From assembly GCA_965202915.1 (NCBI GenBank), contig OZ241847.1, positions 620,001-684,000 on the forward strand: a DNA stretch of 64,000 nucleotides. The letters run 5' to 3'. Made by a program: the position numbers and the translations under genes. Below the pieces are notes generated by a model. The model did not search any database and was not told the origin of the DNA. It saw only the letters and a list, made by a program, of their open reading frames with translations. Of the stretch, positions 54,318 to 63,422 are shown piece by piece. Source of the DNA: G965202915 sp965202915. Its GTDB lineage: Bacteria; Pseudomonadota; Gammaproteobacteria; Eutrophobiales; Eutrophobiaceae. The stretch's first letter is position 1, and each line of letters starts with the position of its first letter.

Positions 54318-55686
54318 TACCGCTACCGCCCTCAGCCAAGAATTTCAGAATCACCGAGACCTTGTCAAAGCACTCCTTATATTCAGCCTCGGCGGAGGAA
54401 TCACTGACCAGGCCGCCGCCGGCCCAGCAATATATCTTATGCCGATCATACACCAGGGTGCGAATGGTGATGCTGGTGTCCATATTACCATCAAAGCCAA
54501 TATAGCCTATCGCACCGCAATAGACCGATCTGCGGTGTGGCTCCAACTCCTCAATGATCTGCATGGCCCGTAATTTTGGCGCGCCGGTTACCGACCCCCC
54601 GGGGAAACACCCGCGCAGCAGGTCAATCGCGTGTCGATCCGAACGCAGGCGACCGGTCACCGTGCTCACCAAATGATGAACCGATGCATGACTTTCCAAT
54701 GCAAACAGCCTTGGCACACTGACCGATCCGTACTCGCAATTTTTGCCGACGTCGTTGCGCAATAGATCGACTATCATCAGATTTTCAGCCCGATCCTTTT
54801 CGCTCTCAAGCAATGACGCCGCCAGCGCCTTATCTTCATAGGCAAAAACCGACCGCGGCCGGGTGCCCTTTATCGGCCTGGTTTCAACCAGGCTGTTCCT
54901 TGACGCCAGAAAACGTTCGGGAGAGACACTCAGCACCGCACCCTGCGGGATATTCATATACGCTGAAAACGGTGCCGGATTGAGTGTGCGGATCCGGGCA
55001 TAGGCATCCCATGCGCCGCCGGACACCTGAAAACTGAAACGCTGTGCCAGATTAACCTGGTAGCAATCCCCTTCCTTAATGTAATGTTTTACTTTATCAA
55101 AAGCCTTTAAGTATTTATTTTTATGAAAATTAAGTTGCATATCGGACTCGACCCGAAAGCCGCCCTCCGGGGGCTCGGTGGCGACTGAAAATTGCTCCTG
55201 CAATACCCGCCATTTCTCCGGGGTCATGGCGTCCTTGCCAAATTGGACCAGGCAACTGCGGCGCTGATGATGATCGATCACCACCACCCAATCATAAATA
55301 CCGACCGCCATTTCCGGGATGGCAATGTCATGTTTGGCGATCTCCGGCAGCGACTCGGTGCGTCGTCCCAGATCATAGGCAAAATAACCCATTGCCCCAC
55401 CGCAAAAAGGCAGGCCGGTTAAATTTTCCTCCACTTTCCCAAGATATTGTCGCAATAATTGAAACGGGTCTTCAGTGGAAATGATCTGCTCAGTTTGAGT
55501 GCTTATTCTGGATTCAGTGGCAAATGTTTCAATGGTAATAAACGGCTCGGCGGCAATAACGTCATACCGCCCGAGATCGATGCGGGGATAACCGCTGTCG
55601 AGGAAAATACTCCAGGGCTTATCCGCGACGGCAGCAAATAATTTAGCCGAATCAGGCCTGTAGGGAAGTTCCGAAAGTTTGATCAT
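54304..55686 (-). CDS. pabB: Aminodeoxychorismate synthase component I
   Basis: Makes 4-amino-4-deoxychorismate from chorismate, using ammonia from PabA. The start at 55686 gives ~460 aa (MIKLSELPYRPDSAK) and overlaps the upstream gene by 4 nt (ATGA). The open frame extends to 55842 inside that gene but is not conserved. Signature motifs: CYQVNLAQRFSF, PERFL, PIKGTRPR, DLLRNDVGK, HHLVSTVTGRL and CFPGGSVTGAPK. Location in the C1 cofactor cluster suggests pABA is needed for H4MPT (used by the RFAP synthase) as well as folate. Confidence 0.93.
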   Translation of the reverse strand: MIKLSELPYRPDSAKLFAAVADKPWSIFLDSGYPRIDLGRYDVIAAEPFITIETFATESRISTQTEQIISTEDPFQLLRQYLGKVEENLTGLPFCGGAMGYFAYDLGRRTESLPEIAKHDIAIPEMAVGIYDWVVVIDHHQRRSCLVQFGKDAMTPEKWRVLQEQFSVATEPPEGGFRVESDMQLNFHKNKYLKAFDKVKHYIKEGDCYQVNLAQRFSFQVSGGAWDAYARIRTLNPAPFSAYMNIPQGAVLSVSPERFLASRNSLVETRPIKGTRPRSVFAYEDKALAASLLESEKDRAENLMIVDLLRNDVGKNCEYGSVSVPRLFALESHASVHHLVSTVTGRLRSDRHAIDLLRGCFPGGSVTGAPKLRAMQIIEELEPHRRSVYCGAIGYIGFDGNMDTSITIRTLVYDRHKIYCWAGGGLVSDSSAEAEYKECFDKVSVILKFLAEGGSGNVGS

Positions 55687-56720
55687 CGTGATTCCATCTT
55701 TAACAAATAAGCCAGCGCCACCGCCGGCGCACATCGGCAGACCGATTTTTGCAGGCCGGATTCGGCTGCGACAAATTCGGAAAAATCCCGATAAGGCAGA
55801 TGCGCACGCTGCGCCAGCTTGCGAATTAAAAACCGCCCACAACCGGCACCTACTATCGCGGCGTCGGTCAATTCAGGCCCGTATGAGCATACCCGAAAAA
55901 AACCATTCAGGATCGTTTGCAACTGCCGCTCGGATAAATAGCGCGCCAGTGCCAGCCATGGCCCTTTGTCGGCATCGGCGCCGCGGTCTCGTCCCAGCAT
56001 TCTGGCAAGACGGTCGATACTGCCATCTATGGTTTTTTCCCTTGCATCCGCGGCAACGATCAAATCATCCTCCTCATCCAATTCCCCGGTCAGCCGGTAA
56101 ATATCCGCACAGGTGGCAAAATGCTCGGCCGCCAAAGACTGCCATTTGCCGGCGAAGGGCGCGCTGTCGGTGATCGCCATTACCGGAGTTCTGACCACGC
56201 CGGTATAGATCAATGCATCGGTTTGCAATCGTTGCTGATCACTATAACCAAGATCGATAATTTGCCCGTAAGCGAAGCGGGTAATATCGGTGGTAGTGCT
56301 GCCGGTATCGACCAGCAGGCCATTGCCCAGTTGGCCGGCGATATATCGAGCCGCGGCGTGCCAGTTGGCGGAGGCAATATCATAAAAATACTGGTCCGCC
56401 TGGTTTGCTTCGACCAGGCCCGCCCTGCCGGCATAAATCAATACTCTTTGCGCGAATCTATCGCTGAAGGTGTCGATGATCCTGGCCGTGCCTTGATTGC
56501 GATTTGCAAATAAGTCCGCCAATTCCGCGGTCATCGTGACCAAATGCAGTGAATTTGCAAAATCCAGGCTGGAACAGGCCTCGGTAAGCGCCGCCTCCAG
56601 TCGTTCATAGCCCTGCCAGATCGGCGCCGCGATCTGCATCGCCGCGTCTATCCTGCCGTGGCCGTTCAAACGGGCTACTTTCAAATGGGCACCGCCCACG
56701 TCCCAACCTATATAATTCAT
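55683..56720 (-). CDS. H4MPT-linked C1 pathway protein, MfnF-like (hydantoinase/oxoprolinase fold)
   Basis: A 345-aa protein with ASKHA-type phosphate motifs: NYIGWDVGGAHLKVA at the N-terminus, GLLVDTGSTTTDITRF at ~135-150 and VGAGCGRFL near the C-terminus. This is the 'probable H4MPT-linked C1 transfer pathway protein' family. The archaeal homologue MfnF joins the furan and tyramine parts of methanofuran. A similar role in bacterial methylofuran is inferred. It is translationally coupled to pabB. Confidence 0.88.
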   Translation of the reverse strand: MNYIGWDVGGAHLKVARLNGHGRIDAAMQIAAPIWQGYERLEAALTEACSSLDFANSLHLVTMTAELADLFANRNQGTARIIDTFSDRFAQRVLIYAGRAGLVEANQADQYFYDIASANWHAAARYIAGQLGNGLLVDTGSTTTDITRFAYGQIIDLGYSDQQRLQTDALIYTGVVRTPVMAITDSAPFAGKWQSLAAEHFATCADIYRLTGELDEEDDLIVAADAREKTIDGSIDRLARMLGRDRGADADKGPWLALARYLSERQLQTILNGFFRVCSYGPELTDAAIVGAGCGRFLIRKLAQRAHLPYRDFSEFVAAESGLQKSVCRCAPAVALAYLLKMESR

Positions 56721-56735
56721 TTATCTGTTTGATAA

Positions 56736-57716
56736 TTATGACAAATTGATATGAACCGGCCGGGCCGTCGATGGCAGGGCCGGCATCCGCCGATCGGTGA
56801 ACATACTCAGCATCATGCCGCTGATATTGCTCCCCAGAGAACGCGACAGCCCGGAAAATGCGGTGGTGATCCTGGGATTAAGCTCGACAACATTTATTTC
56901 TTGCCCATCCATGACCACGTCTATCCCCACAAACCCCGCGAGTCCGCCCACCGTCTCGATGATCCGCGCTACAATTGGATAATAGTCCCTGCGCCGTTCG
57001 GCAAAGGCATTGACGGCAAGCCCGGTCAAATGCAAATAATTATTTTTTTCCCGGATCTCCTGGCGATTGCAGGCCAGTATGGTAAATGCATCATGATAAA
57101 CGAGGATCGACAGGCTGAGTGCAATACCCGCCATATAAGGTTGTACAATATATGCGGAGGGCGGTTCGCATAATTGCATAAACGCGCGCAACTGGCGTCT
57201 GTCATGAGCATGATAACACTCCTCGCATCCGGCGCCGACCTCAGGTTTTATGATCCAGCCCGATTCTGAATACGGGATTGCATCGCTTAAACGATAGGTT
57301 GCAATAACCGGTACATTGTTATCGGCCAGCAAAGCCGCAAAATTTGACTTATTGGCACAGGACGTCACCGCCTCGGCGGTTGAACCGATCAATCTGCATG
57401 ATTTGGCTTGCGCCAGGCGGGTCAAGCGATATAACTCACCATTTGTTTCCGGCGCTATCGGCCAAAAATAATCGCATTCATCGATGCAAGCCGCCCAAAT
57501 TTGCCATACATCATCGTCTTCAGCCATGGCCAGACTGCCGGGCACCACCGCCGGTATTCTGTTATCATGGGTGGCTGATAATTCACCGCCCCGCCCCTCG
57601 GTCAGTTCCGTCGCCAGAGTCTGCAGCATCAGCCCGCCCTGGTGTGCCAACGAGCTTGACAAAGGGTGCGCTCGCAGACCACCGGCGGTGATAAACTCAC
57701 AAACAAAATGTTTCAT
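56736..57716 (-). CDS. ATP-grasp protein of the C1 cluster (Orf17/MfnD-like)
   Basis: A 326-aa ATP-grasp ligase that starts MKHFVCEFITAGGL, with GWIIKPEVGAGCEE, YIVQPYMAGIALSLSILV and GIDVVMDGQEINVVELNPRI (metal-binding Glu/Asn). Orf17 is found in the H4MPT clusters of methylotrophs, and the archaeal homologue MfnD ligates glutamate to tyramine in methanofuran. Its start codon is only 8 nt from the start of the divergent HisA-like gene. Confidence 0.88.
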   Translation of the reverse strand: MKHFVCEFITAGGLRAHPLSSSLAHQGGLMLQTLATELTEGRGGELSATHDNRIPAVVPGSLAMAEDDDVWQIWAACIDECDYFWPIAPETNGELYRLTRLAQAKSCRLIGSTAEAVTSCANKSNFAALLADNNVPVIATYRLSDAIPYSESGWIIKPEVGAGCEECYHAHDRRQLRAFMQLCEPPSAYIVQPYMAGIALSLSILVYHDAFTILACNRQEIREKNNYLHLTGLAVNAFAERRRDYYPIVARIIETVGGLAGFVGIDVVMDGQEINVVELNPRITTAFSGLSRSLGSNISGMMLSMFTDRRMPALPSTARPVHINLS

Positions 57717-57724
57717 GAACGGCC

Positions 57725-58435
57725 ATGCAAATTATTCCGGCGATTGATATATTACAAGGTCAGGTAGTGCATGCGCGACCCGGGGCGCGCAAGGATTATT
57801 TGCCGATACAGTCATCTCTGAGCGACGCTGCCGCACCGGAGGCGATCATCGACGCCCTGCTCGACTTATTCCCGTTTAAGATCATTTATCTTGCCGATCT
57901 TGATGCCATTCGGGAGCGGAGATCAGAGGTCAATAAACACTTAATTTGCAGACTACTGCTCAAATATCCGCAAATAAGCTTCTGGCTTGACGCCGGCATA
58001 GACGGCACCCATTCGCTGCCGGATCACCGCGACACCGGTTGCTGTCGTCCGATATACGGCACCGAAAACAAGCTGCATCACCGGGAATTGGACAAATTGA
58101 TAGCGGCACGACCGGAATTGATTATATCATTGGACTGCACCGCCGCGGGACTGACGGGCAATACCGATATTTTAGATGATACCACGCATTGGCCGGATAC
58201 GATTATCATTATGTCCCTGCACAAGGTCGGCTCAGGCTCAGGGCCGGATATTGGCGCCCTGAATCAGGTGAAACGTCCGCTTGGCGACAGGAACATATTT
58301 GCAGCCGGCGGCATACGAAACAAGCGGGATTTACAGCAATTACATGAAAACGGCTTTGCGGGCGGGCTGATTGCAACCGCGCTGCATAATGGCGTGATTG
58401 ATGAATCTGATCTCGTTGCAATTGCCAGTTTATGA
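57725..58435 (+). CDS. HisA/HisF-like TIM-barrel protein of the C1 cluster
   Basis: A 236-aa TIM-barrel protein: MQIIPAIDILQGQVVHARPG (HisA-like start with conserved Asp), IIYLADLDAI, WLDAGIDG and the phosphate-binding FAAGGIRNKRDLQQL. HisA homologues occur as a separate gene in the H4MPT/methanofuran clusters of methylotrophs; the substrate there is unknown. It is probably not the true hisA because no his genes surround it. The only rightward gene in the cluster, it ends at a bidirectional terminator shared with fae. Confidence 0.85.
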   Translation: MQIIPAIDILQGQVVHARPGARKDYLPIQSSLSDAAAPEAIIDALLDLFPFKIIYLADLDAIRERRSEVNKHLICRLLLKYPQISFWLDAGIDGTHSLPDHRDTGCCRPIYGTENKLHHRELDKLIAARPELIISLDCTAAGLTGNTDILDDTTHWPDTIIIMSLHKVGSGSGPDIGALNQVKRPLGDRNIFAAGGIRNKRDLQQLHENGFAGGLIATALHNGVIDESDLVAIASL

Positions 58436-58447
58436 TCCATGCAATAG

Positions 58448-58472
58448 ACAATGCCCCGTTACGGGGCATTGT
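58448..58472. terminator. Bidirectional terminator between the HisA-like gene and fae
   Basis: ACAATGCCCCG / CGGGGCATTGT with a 3-nt TTA loop: an 11-bp perfect stem. T-tracts are modest on both sides, but the convergent position between two genes fits termination of both. Confidence 0.85.
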
Positions 58473-58492
58473 TGTCGCTTAGCCGCGCGTGC

Positions 58493-59005
58493 TTATGAGT
58501 GCGCCGCGAACGGGTGATCCGCGGAACCACGGTTTTTAAGCACTTCGGCGGCCTTGGGTTCACGGGCGACCGCGCGCTTAATCGACAGCTTGGTGGCCTC
58601 GTAATTATAGTCCTGGATTTTGGCGTCATCTTCCGCCAGCCAGTGAATGAACACACCGACGCTGATAAAAACATCGTCCGCTTCATCGGCGGGGATGGTG
58701 CCGTCTTCAACACAGTCCATAACCGCCATTGCCACCGCGCGCTGTGCGGGACCAAACATTTGCACCGCCTGCTTTGAACCCTTGATGGTGACCTTGTTAA
58801 AAAGAATGGTATTCGGCTTACACGCCAGATTCGGCGATACCACCGCCAGCAGCGTGCTGAAACCATCTTTATTATTGGTCAATGCGTTACAAAACGCCGT
58901 CTCCGCCGCACTGCCGCGCGGACCCATCATCAGGTCGATATGAGCAACTTCGTTGCCGTCACCAACCAGTGCTTCGCCCATTAATACTCTATCAATCACT
59001 GCCAT
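58493..59005 (-). CDS. fae: Formaldehyde-activating enzyme
   Basis: Condenses formaldehyde with H4MPT to methylene-H4MPT, the entry to the formaldehyde oxidation pathway. The 170-aa protein starts MAVIDRVLMGEALVGDGN, with the catalytic histidine in NEVAHIDLMMG (His22). It continues with ETAFCNALTNNKDGFSTLLAVVSPNL and KPNTILFNKVTI and ends HPFAAHS. GGGAGGAA before the ATG at 59005 fixes the start. In-frame codons continue upstream to 59110 but would add a segment not found in the family. Confidence 0.96.
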   Translation of the reverse strand: MAVIDRVLMGEALVGDGNEVAHIDLMMGPRGSAAETAFCNALTNNKDGFSTLLAVVSPNLACKPNTILFNKVTIKGSKQAVQMFGPAQRAVAMAVMDCVEDGTIPADEADDVFISVGVFIHWLAEDDAKIQDYNYEATKLSIKRAVAREPKAAEVLKNRGSADHPFAAHS

Positions 59006-59149
59006 TTCCTGTTTCCTCCCGTTAGAATTATTAGAAAGTCCAAAGATTTTTGTTAAAACTGACATTGTTTTCACCCATTCAGGTTGATATACAACATAAT
59101 AAACATACAAGGATATAAACTTGTCTCCACTTATACATCTGCTTGCCGA

Positions 59150-60016
59150 TTATACAATAATATCGCCGTTATGGATCAATCCATAGACCAACAGACTCGC
59201 CGCGGTCAAATCCGCCGACGTCCCGGGGTTGATATTATCGCGCTTTAATTCCCTATCGTACTCCATTAACTCGCGTTGCATGGCCTCAGGTTTCACGGCA
59301 CGCCTGAACCTGTCGGCGATGATCGCTGTTTTTATTCTTATATGCTCCGCCGTTTGCGCACCGAATTTTCTGCGGATATGTGTATCCTGAAAACTCGCCA
59401 TAAATGTAAGATAGCATCCGACGGTCGCCCATTCTACACTATTCCAGAAATTAATAAAGTATTTAATCGTCTCAAGCCCGACCGCAATAACGTCCTCAAA
59501 ATTATGGGCGTACTGAGCGGCAATACGATCCCGGCCGCTTGCCGCCCGCATCGCTTGAATCAGGCCGCAATCGGGACTCGCGGCGACGTCATGCCGGTCT
59601 GAGTCCCCCAGGCCTCCCGGATTCGCAGTCCGAATCGCCCTGAAAACATATTCCGTATCGGCTCGATCTATCCCGGCCAGCACCTTCGACAAACATTGCC
59701 GCAGGCCATGCGCACCATCCACGTCCCGGCCTGCGACCGCCTCAATAATCGGCGTGAATAACAGCAACATGCCCAGATTGGTATTACAGCCCACCTCGGT
59801 CATCGTCACCTCGACCGCGTTAAAGATGCGTTCACCAAAGGCAAGCCCGGGATCGCATAATATCGGCGTACATAATTCCGCACTCCTGATAAAATCCGCG
59901 CTCTTCATGCCGTGACCATCGGAATAAATACTGACGTTGCCCGGTTTCAGGGCGTTGATATCACCGATAAAGCTGGCCCGCACCGCGCGCTGAATTTCAG
60001 CCGGGCTCACGATCAA
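59150..60016 (-). CDS. Orf7, triphosphoribosyl-dephospho-CoA synthase-like (CitG family)
   Basis: A 288-aa all-helical CitG/MdcB-family protein. ALKPGNVSIYSDGHGM resembles the KPG(N/L)V substrate motif, and NLGMLLLFTPI is the metal-binding core. In methylotrophs orf7 belongs to the C1 cluster and is needed for the pathway; its reaction is not established, but phosphoribosyl transfer in cofactor synthesis is suggested by homology. It overlaps orf5 by 4 nt. Confidence 0.88.
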   Translation of the reverse strand: MIVSPAEIQRAVRASFIGDINALKPGNVSIYSDGHGMKSADFIRSAELCTPILCDPGLAFGERIFNAVEVTMTEVGCNTNLGMLLLFTPIIEAVAGRDVDGAHGLRQCLSKVLAGIDRADTEYVFRAIRTANPGGLGDSDRHDVAASPDCGLIQAMRAASGRDRIAAQYAHNFEDVIAVGLETIKYFINFWNSVEWATVGCYLTFMASFQDTHIRRKFGAQTAEHIRIKTAIIADRFRRAVKPEAMQRELMEYDRELKRDNINPGTSADLTAASLLVYGLIHNGDIIV

Positions 60017-60939
60017 CCCGAAGGCAACAGCGAAAGAGAGGGATGATTCCGGGCTATCCGGTTGACAAAAGAATCGATTAAGCAGCCGGCAATATTAATA
60101 TCGCTCACCTTTTGCAATCCGTACCAGGCGGGGATGCTGTTAATTTCAAGCACGTGCAGCCTGCCGTCGGTATCGGGAATCAGGTCCACCCCGGCATAAT
60201 CCATATCCAATAATGCGGTGGCATGCTCGGCAAGGTCCGCCATTTGTTGATCCAGGTGCAGTTTTTCACAATGTGCGCCCCGGGCGCGATTAGTCAGCCA
60301 GTGCGCCGCCGTTCGCTTCATCGCCACCCTCGCCCGGCCGTCTATCACCAACACCCGAATATCGAAGCAGACATTGTCGGGACGGTCGATAAATTCCTGC
60401 AAATAATAAACACCGGCAAAATTTTCATCCCGGACGAGCCCGGATTGCCCATCGACCAGGTGTAATCCGATGCCCTGCGAACCAAATAATGGTTTTTGCA
60501 CCAATTTTCGGCGGTGATCGGTTTCACGCCGTACAATCTCATCCGCCTGCGCGGCCGATTCACAGATCCAGGTGCGCGGCGTCGGCACACCGGCCCGGGC
60601 CAGGATCATGCTGGTCAACGGCTTGTCCACGGTACGCTCTATCGCACGACCCTCATTATACACCACGATACCCCGCTGTTTCAGCGCATGCAGGATATTT
60701 AACCGAAAAACCACCTGCTCAAGCGTACCCCCCGCGACTCCCCGAACAAACACACCGACGGGCAGGGCATCAGTAAACCCGGGGAGCAACAAATCACCGT
60801 CCGGATCGCCGATACAGAGCCGGCAATCGCTCAAGCACACAAAGCGACTGTCGAGACCATGGTTTTTTAACGCCGATGCCAGTTGCCGGCCATGCCATCC
60901 CGGATCGTCGGTGATAATTGCAACCCGACCGCTGACCAT
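60013..60939 (-). CDS. Orf5, RimK/MptN-like ATP-grasp ligase
   Basis: A 308-aa ATP-grasp protein with KLVQKPLFGSQGIGLHLV (ATP-binding), DNVCFDIRVLVIDGRA and YAGVDLIPDTDGRLHVLEINSIP (metal ligands). It matches Orf5 of the methylotroph H4MPT cluster and is related to MptN, which adds glutamate to H4MPT. A role in completing the cofactor side chain is inferred. It lies 3 nt from the mch stop and overlaps orf7. Confidence 0.9.
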   Translation of the reverse strand: MVSGRVAIITDDPGWHGRQLASALKNHGLDSRFVCLSDCRLCIGDPDGDLLLPGFTDALPVGVFVRGVAGGTLEQVVFRLNILHALKQRGIVVYNEGRAIERTVDKPLTSMILARAGVPTPRTWICESAAQADEIVRRETDHRRKLVQKPLFGSQGIGLHLVDGQSGLVRDENFAGVYYLQEFIDRPDNVCFDIRVLVIDGRARVAMKRTAAHWLTNRARGAHCEKLHLDQQMADLAEHATALLDMDYAGVDLIPDTDGRLHVLEINSIPAWYGLQKVSDINIAGCLIDSFVNRIARNHPSLSLLPSG

Positions 60940-60942
60940 TAT

Positions 60943-61902
60943 TCAGGCGGCAAAGGATTTTTCCAGCAATACCCGGTCTATTTTACCGGCCTCAAAAACC
61001 CCGCCGGTACGAGTGGAGGTAATGGCAACCCTGGCCGGACTGAACAGCATCGGGTCAATTTGGTAAAAATCATAATTGACCTCCTTGAACACCTGACTGA
61101 ATAATCTGCCATAATCACCGGAGGCACTGCTGGGCAGGCTATCGGTCAATTCTGCAAGCCGATCGTCGTCGGCATCGATTCGCAAACACACCTCACCGGC
61201 AAACATAATGGCATCATTAGTCCGCCCCATCCCAGTCATAAAATCCTCCGCCACCGGGCATATCGGCGCCCACCCCGTTCCCGCTTTGACCGTGTCCAAC
61301 GGAAAGCCCAACACGTGGATTTTATGCAATGCCGTTTCCAGCACCCTGGACACCACCTGTATCACCCCGCATTCGCTGGTCGTTGGGGTCAGGATCAGGG
61401 TGAGCTTATCGGCGGCAATCGCACAGCGTTCGGCAATCTCAGTGGCCAATTCAACCGGAGGCAATCTGTCCACTTCCAGCACCATGCAGGCACTGTCCGC
61501 CCGGTCCCGGTAATTCAATTCATCAAACAGCGCCTCCCTGCTGCCGAGGGCCCTGGCGGGCCCGGAACCCAGTGCATTAAATGCATTCTTGCCGCTGTCA
61601 TAATTCAGGCTCCAGCCGGCGTACTGGCTCGCCAGGCAGGCGATCACCGGCTGCTCGCTCTCTACATAAACCGCCGATGAAGTATTGGCATAGCCGGTAT
61701 ATTCTTCGAGCTTTACCCGGCCCAGCCCCCCCAGACATATTTCCGCAATCAACCTGCCGGCCTCGGCACTGCCGGACACGGCTATACCGGCGTCAATAAT
61801 ACGACTACCATTCTCCAGGTCGGAGACCGAAATCTGCAAGTCATCGGCGGCGGATACCAATCTGTCAACGATTGCAACCGCAAGCTCATTTACGCTCAAC
61901 AT
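60943..61902 (-). CDS. mch: Methenyltetrahydromethanopterin cyclohydrolase
   Basis: Interconverts methenyl-H4MPT and 5-formyl-H4MPT in the H4MPT-linked formaldehyde oxidation pathway. The start at 61902 (MLSVNELAVAIVD) is preceded by GAGGAA; the frame is open to 61965. Family blocks: DLENGSRIIDAG, YTGYANTSSAVYVESEQPVIACLASQYAGW (family 'SP..ACLASQYAGW' region), FNALGSGPARAL and VLGFPLDTVKAGTGWAPICPV. It ends 3 nt before orf5. Confidence 0.95.
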   Translation of the reverse strand: MLSVNELAVAIVDRLVSAADDLQISVSDLENGSRIIDAGIAVSGSAEAGRLIAEICLGGLGRVKLEEYTGYANTSSAVYVESEQPVIACLASQYAGWSLNYDSGKNAFNALGSGPARALGSREALFDELNYRDRADSACMVLEVDRLPPVELATEIAERCAIAADKLTLILTPTTSECGVIQVVSRVLETALHKIHVLGFPLDTVKAGTGWAPICPVAEDFMTGMGRTNDAIMFAGEVCLRIDADDDRLAELTDSLPSSASGDYGRLFSQVFKEVNYDFYQIDPMLFSPARVAITSTRTGGVFEAGKIDRVLLEKSFAA

Positions 61903-62017
61903 CAGGATAATTCCTCGTAAGAGATCAAATTCAGGCCGCGCTGCGACCGTGTGCAAGCCGTCCATGGCGCTACAACCGCCCTATATGGTGATTATATCAC
62001 CCACCAGGGCCGACCGG

Positions 62018-63418
62018 CTAACCCTTAAAATGCTGATAGCCGCACCCATCCGGCGCAAATTCCCCGCCGTCGGCCTGCAACAGGGTCAACTTATTATCAT
62101 CGGTGATACGACCTATCCGGGTAACGGCACAGTGCGCCTCGATCTGTTTTAACAATTCGCTATGATCTCGGTCGGGCAAGGTGAAACATAATTCATAATC
62201 ATCGCCGGCGCTCAACGCAATAGACCAGGCCGTCTCCGGCTCCAAACCGCGCATATTGGCGGTGATCGGCAGGCTATCCAGGTCTATCCTCGCCCCCACC
62301 CCGCTTTGCCGCAGAATATCCCCCAGATCGGCCAGCAAACCATCGGATATATCGATCATGCTGGTCGCATATTCACGCACAATCAAGCCCGCCTCCACCC
62401 TCGGCCGGGGACGATTCAAGCAGCGTTGCTCAAACGCATAATCACCCGCCGCCGGCAGTTGTTTCAGCCTCAATTTGAGTGCCATACCGGCCGCGCCCAG
62501 ACAACCGGTAACATAGACCCGATCACCGGCGCCGGCATTATTTCTGGTTGGCGGCCTTTGCCCCTTTGGTAACAGGCCATACGCCTGCACCGTGATCGCC
62601 AGCGGCCCCCTGCAGGTATCTCCGCCGATCAAATCAAGACTGAATTCGCGGATCAGTTCATGCAGGCCGTCGGCAAATTGCCTCAGCCAGGCGTGATCGA
62701 TGTCCGGCATGGTCAGTGACAGGCTTAACCCTTGCGGCGCCGCGCCGATGGCGGCCAGATCGCTGAGATTAACCGCAACCGCTTTATAGCCTATATCGGC
62801 GGCGGCGGTATCGGCAAAAAAATGCACCCCCTGCACCAGCGTATCCATAGTCAGAGCCAACTGCGCATCCGCCGGAACGTCAATAATTGCGGCGTCATCG
62901 CCTATGCCCAGCACCACCCCGGAGGAGGTTTTGGCCGGTTTGAAATAACGGTCGATCAATGCCGCCTCGGAGCGATCATCATCGCCGTCGGAGGAGGTGA
63001 TCACCGAGGGATGCCGGTCCTGCGCTAATTTCGCCAATATGCCGTTGATATATTTATAGGATTGTTCCGCACCAAACAACTTGGCCAATTCAATGGCCTC
63101 ATTCACCACCACCTTCCACGGCACCTCAGTCCGGTATTCGAGTTCATAGCAGCCCAGATGCAGTATCGCCAGTTCCACCGGGTCCAATTCACTCAATGGC
63201 CGGTCCAGATGCGCCTGCAAACGATCATTGAGCTCGGATTGGCGCTCAACCACGCCGCTCACCAGGGCCGCAAAAAGATCCCAGCCAGCGTTTTGCAGAC
63301 ACTCTTCATTACGCTTGAATTCGGCCAGGATATCAGTGACGTCTTTGGGCGCCAGATGATATTGATAGAGTGCCTGGACAACGTTTCTTCGGGCCTGGAT
63401 CGGCGCGCGCGTCGCCAT
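62018..63418 (-). CDS. NusB-ThiL fusion (antitermination factor + thiamine-monophosphate kinase)
   Basis: One ~466-aa ORF. Residues ~1-150 are NusB (RRNVVQALYQYHL, LDPVELAILHLGCYELEY, NEAIELAKLFGAEQSYKYINGILAKLA), the rrn antitermination protein. After a ~15-residue linker (SSDGDDDRSE) comes ThiL, which makes thiamine diphosphate from the monophosphate (VLGIGDDAAIIDVP, MDTLVQGVHFF, NLSDLAAIGAAPQGL, GGDTCRGPL, MIDISDGLLADL). Normally these are separate adjacent genes. The start at 63418 lies 4 nt after the ribH stop; the frame extends to 63541 inside ribH but is not conserved. Confidence 0.88.
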   Translation of the reverse strand: MATRAPIQARRNVVQALYQYHLAPKDVTDILAEFKRNEECLQNAGWDLFAALVSGVVERQSELNDRLQAHLDRPLSELDPVELAILHLGCYELEYRTEVPWKVVVNEAIELAKLFGAEQSYKYINGILAKLAQDRHPSVITSSDGDDDRSEAALIDRYFKPAKTSSGVVLGIGDDAAIIDVPADAQLALTMDTLVQGVHFFADTAAADIGYKAVAVNLSDLAAIGAAPQGLSLSLTMPDIDHAWLRQFADGLHELIREFSLDLIGGDTCRGPLAITVQAYGLLPKGQRPPTRNNAGAGDRVYVTGCLGAAGMALKLRLKQLPAAGDYAFEQRCLNRPRPRVEAGLIVREYATSMIDISDGLLADLGDILRQSGVGARIDLDSLPITANMRGLEPETAWSIALSAGDDYELCFTLPDRDHSELLKQIEAHCAVTRIGRITDDNKLTLLQADGGEFAPDGCGYQHFKG

Positions 63419-63422
63419 TTTG

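Noticed and set aside
59006..59110. N-terminal extension of Fae (35 codons)
   Set aside because: The family starts at MAVIDRVLMG-like sequences and a strong GGGAGGAA precedes that ATG.
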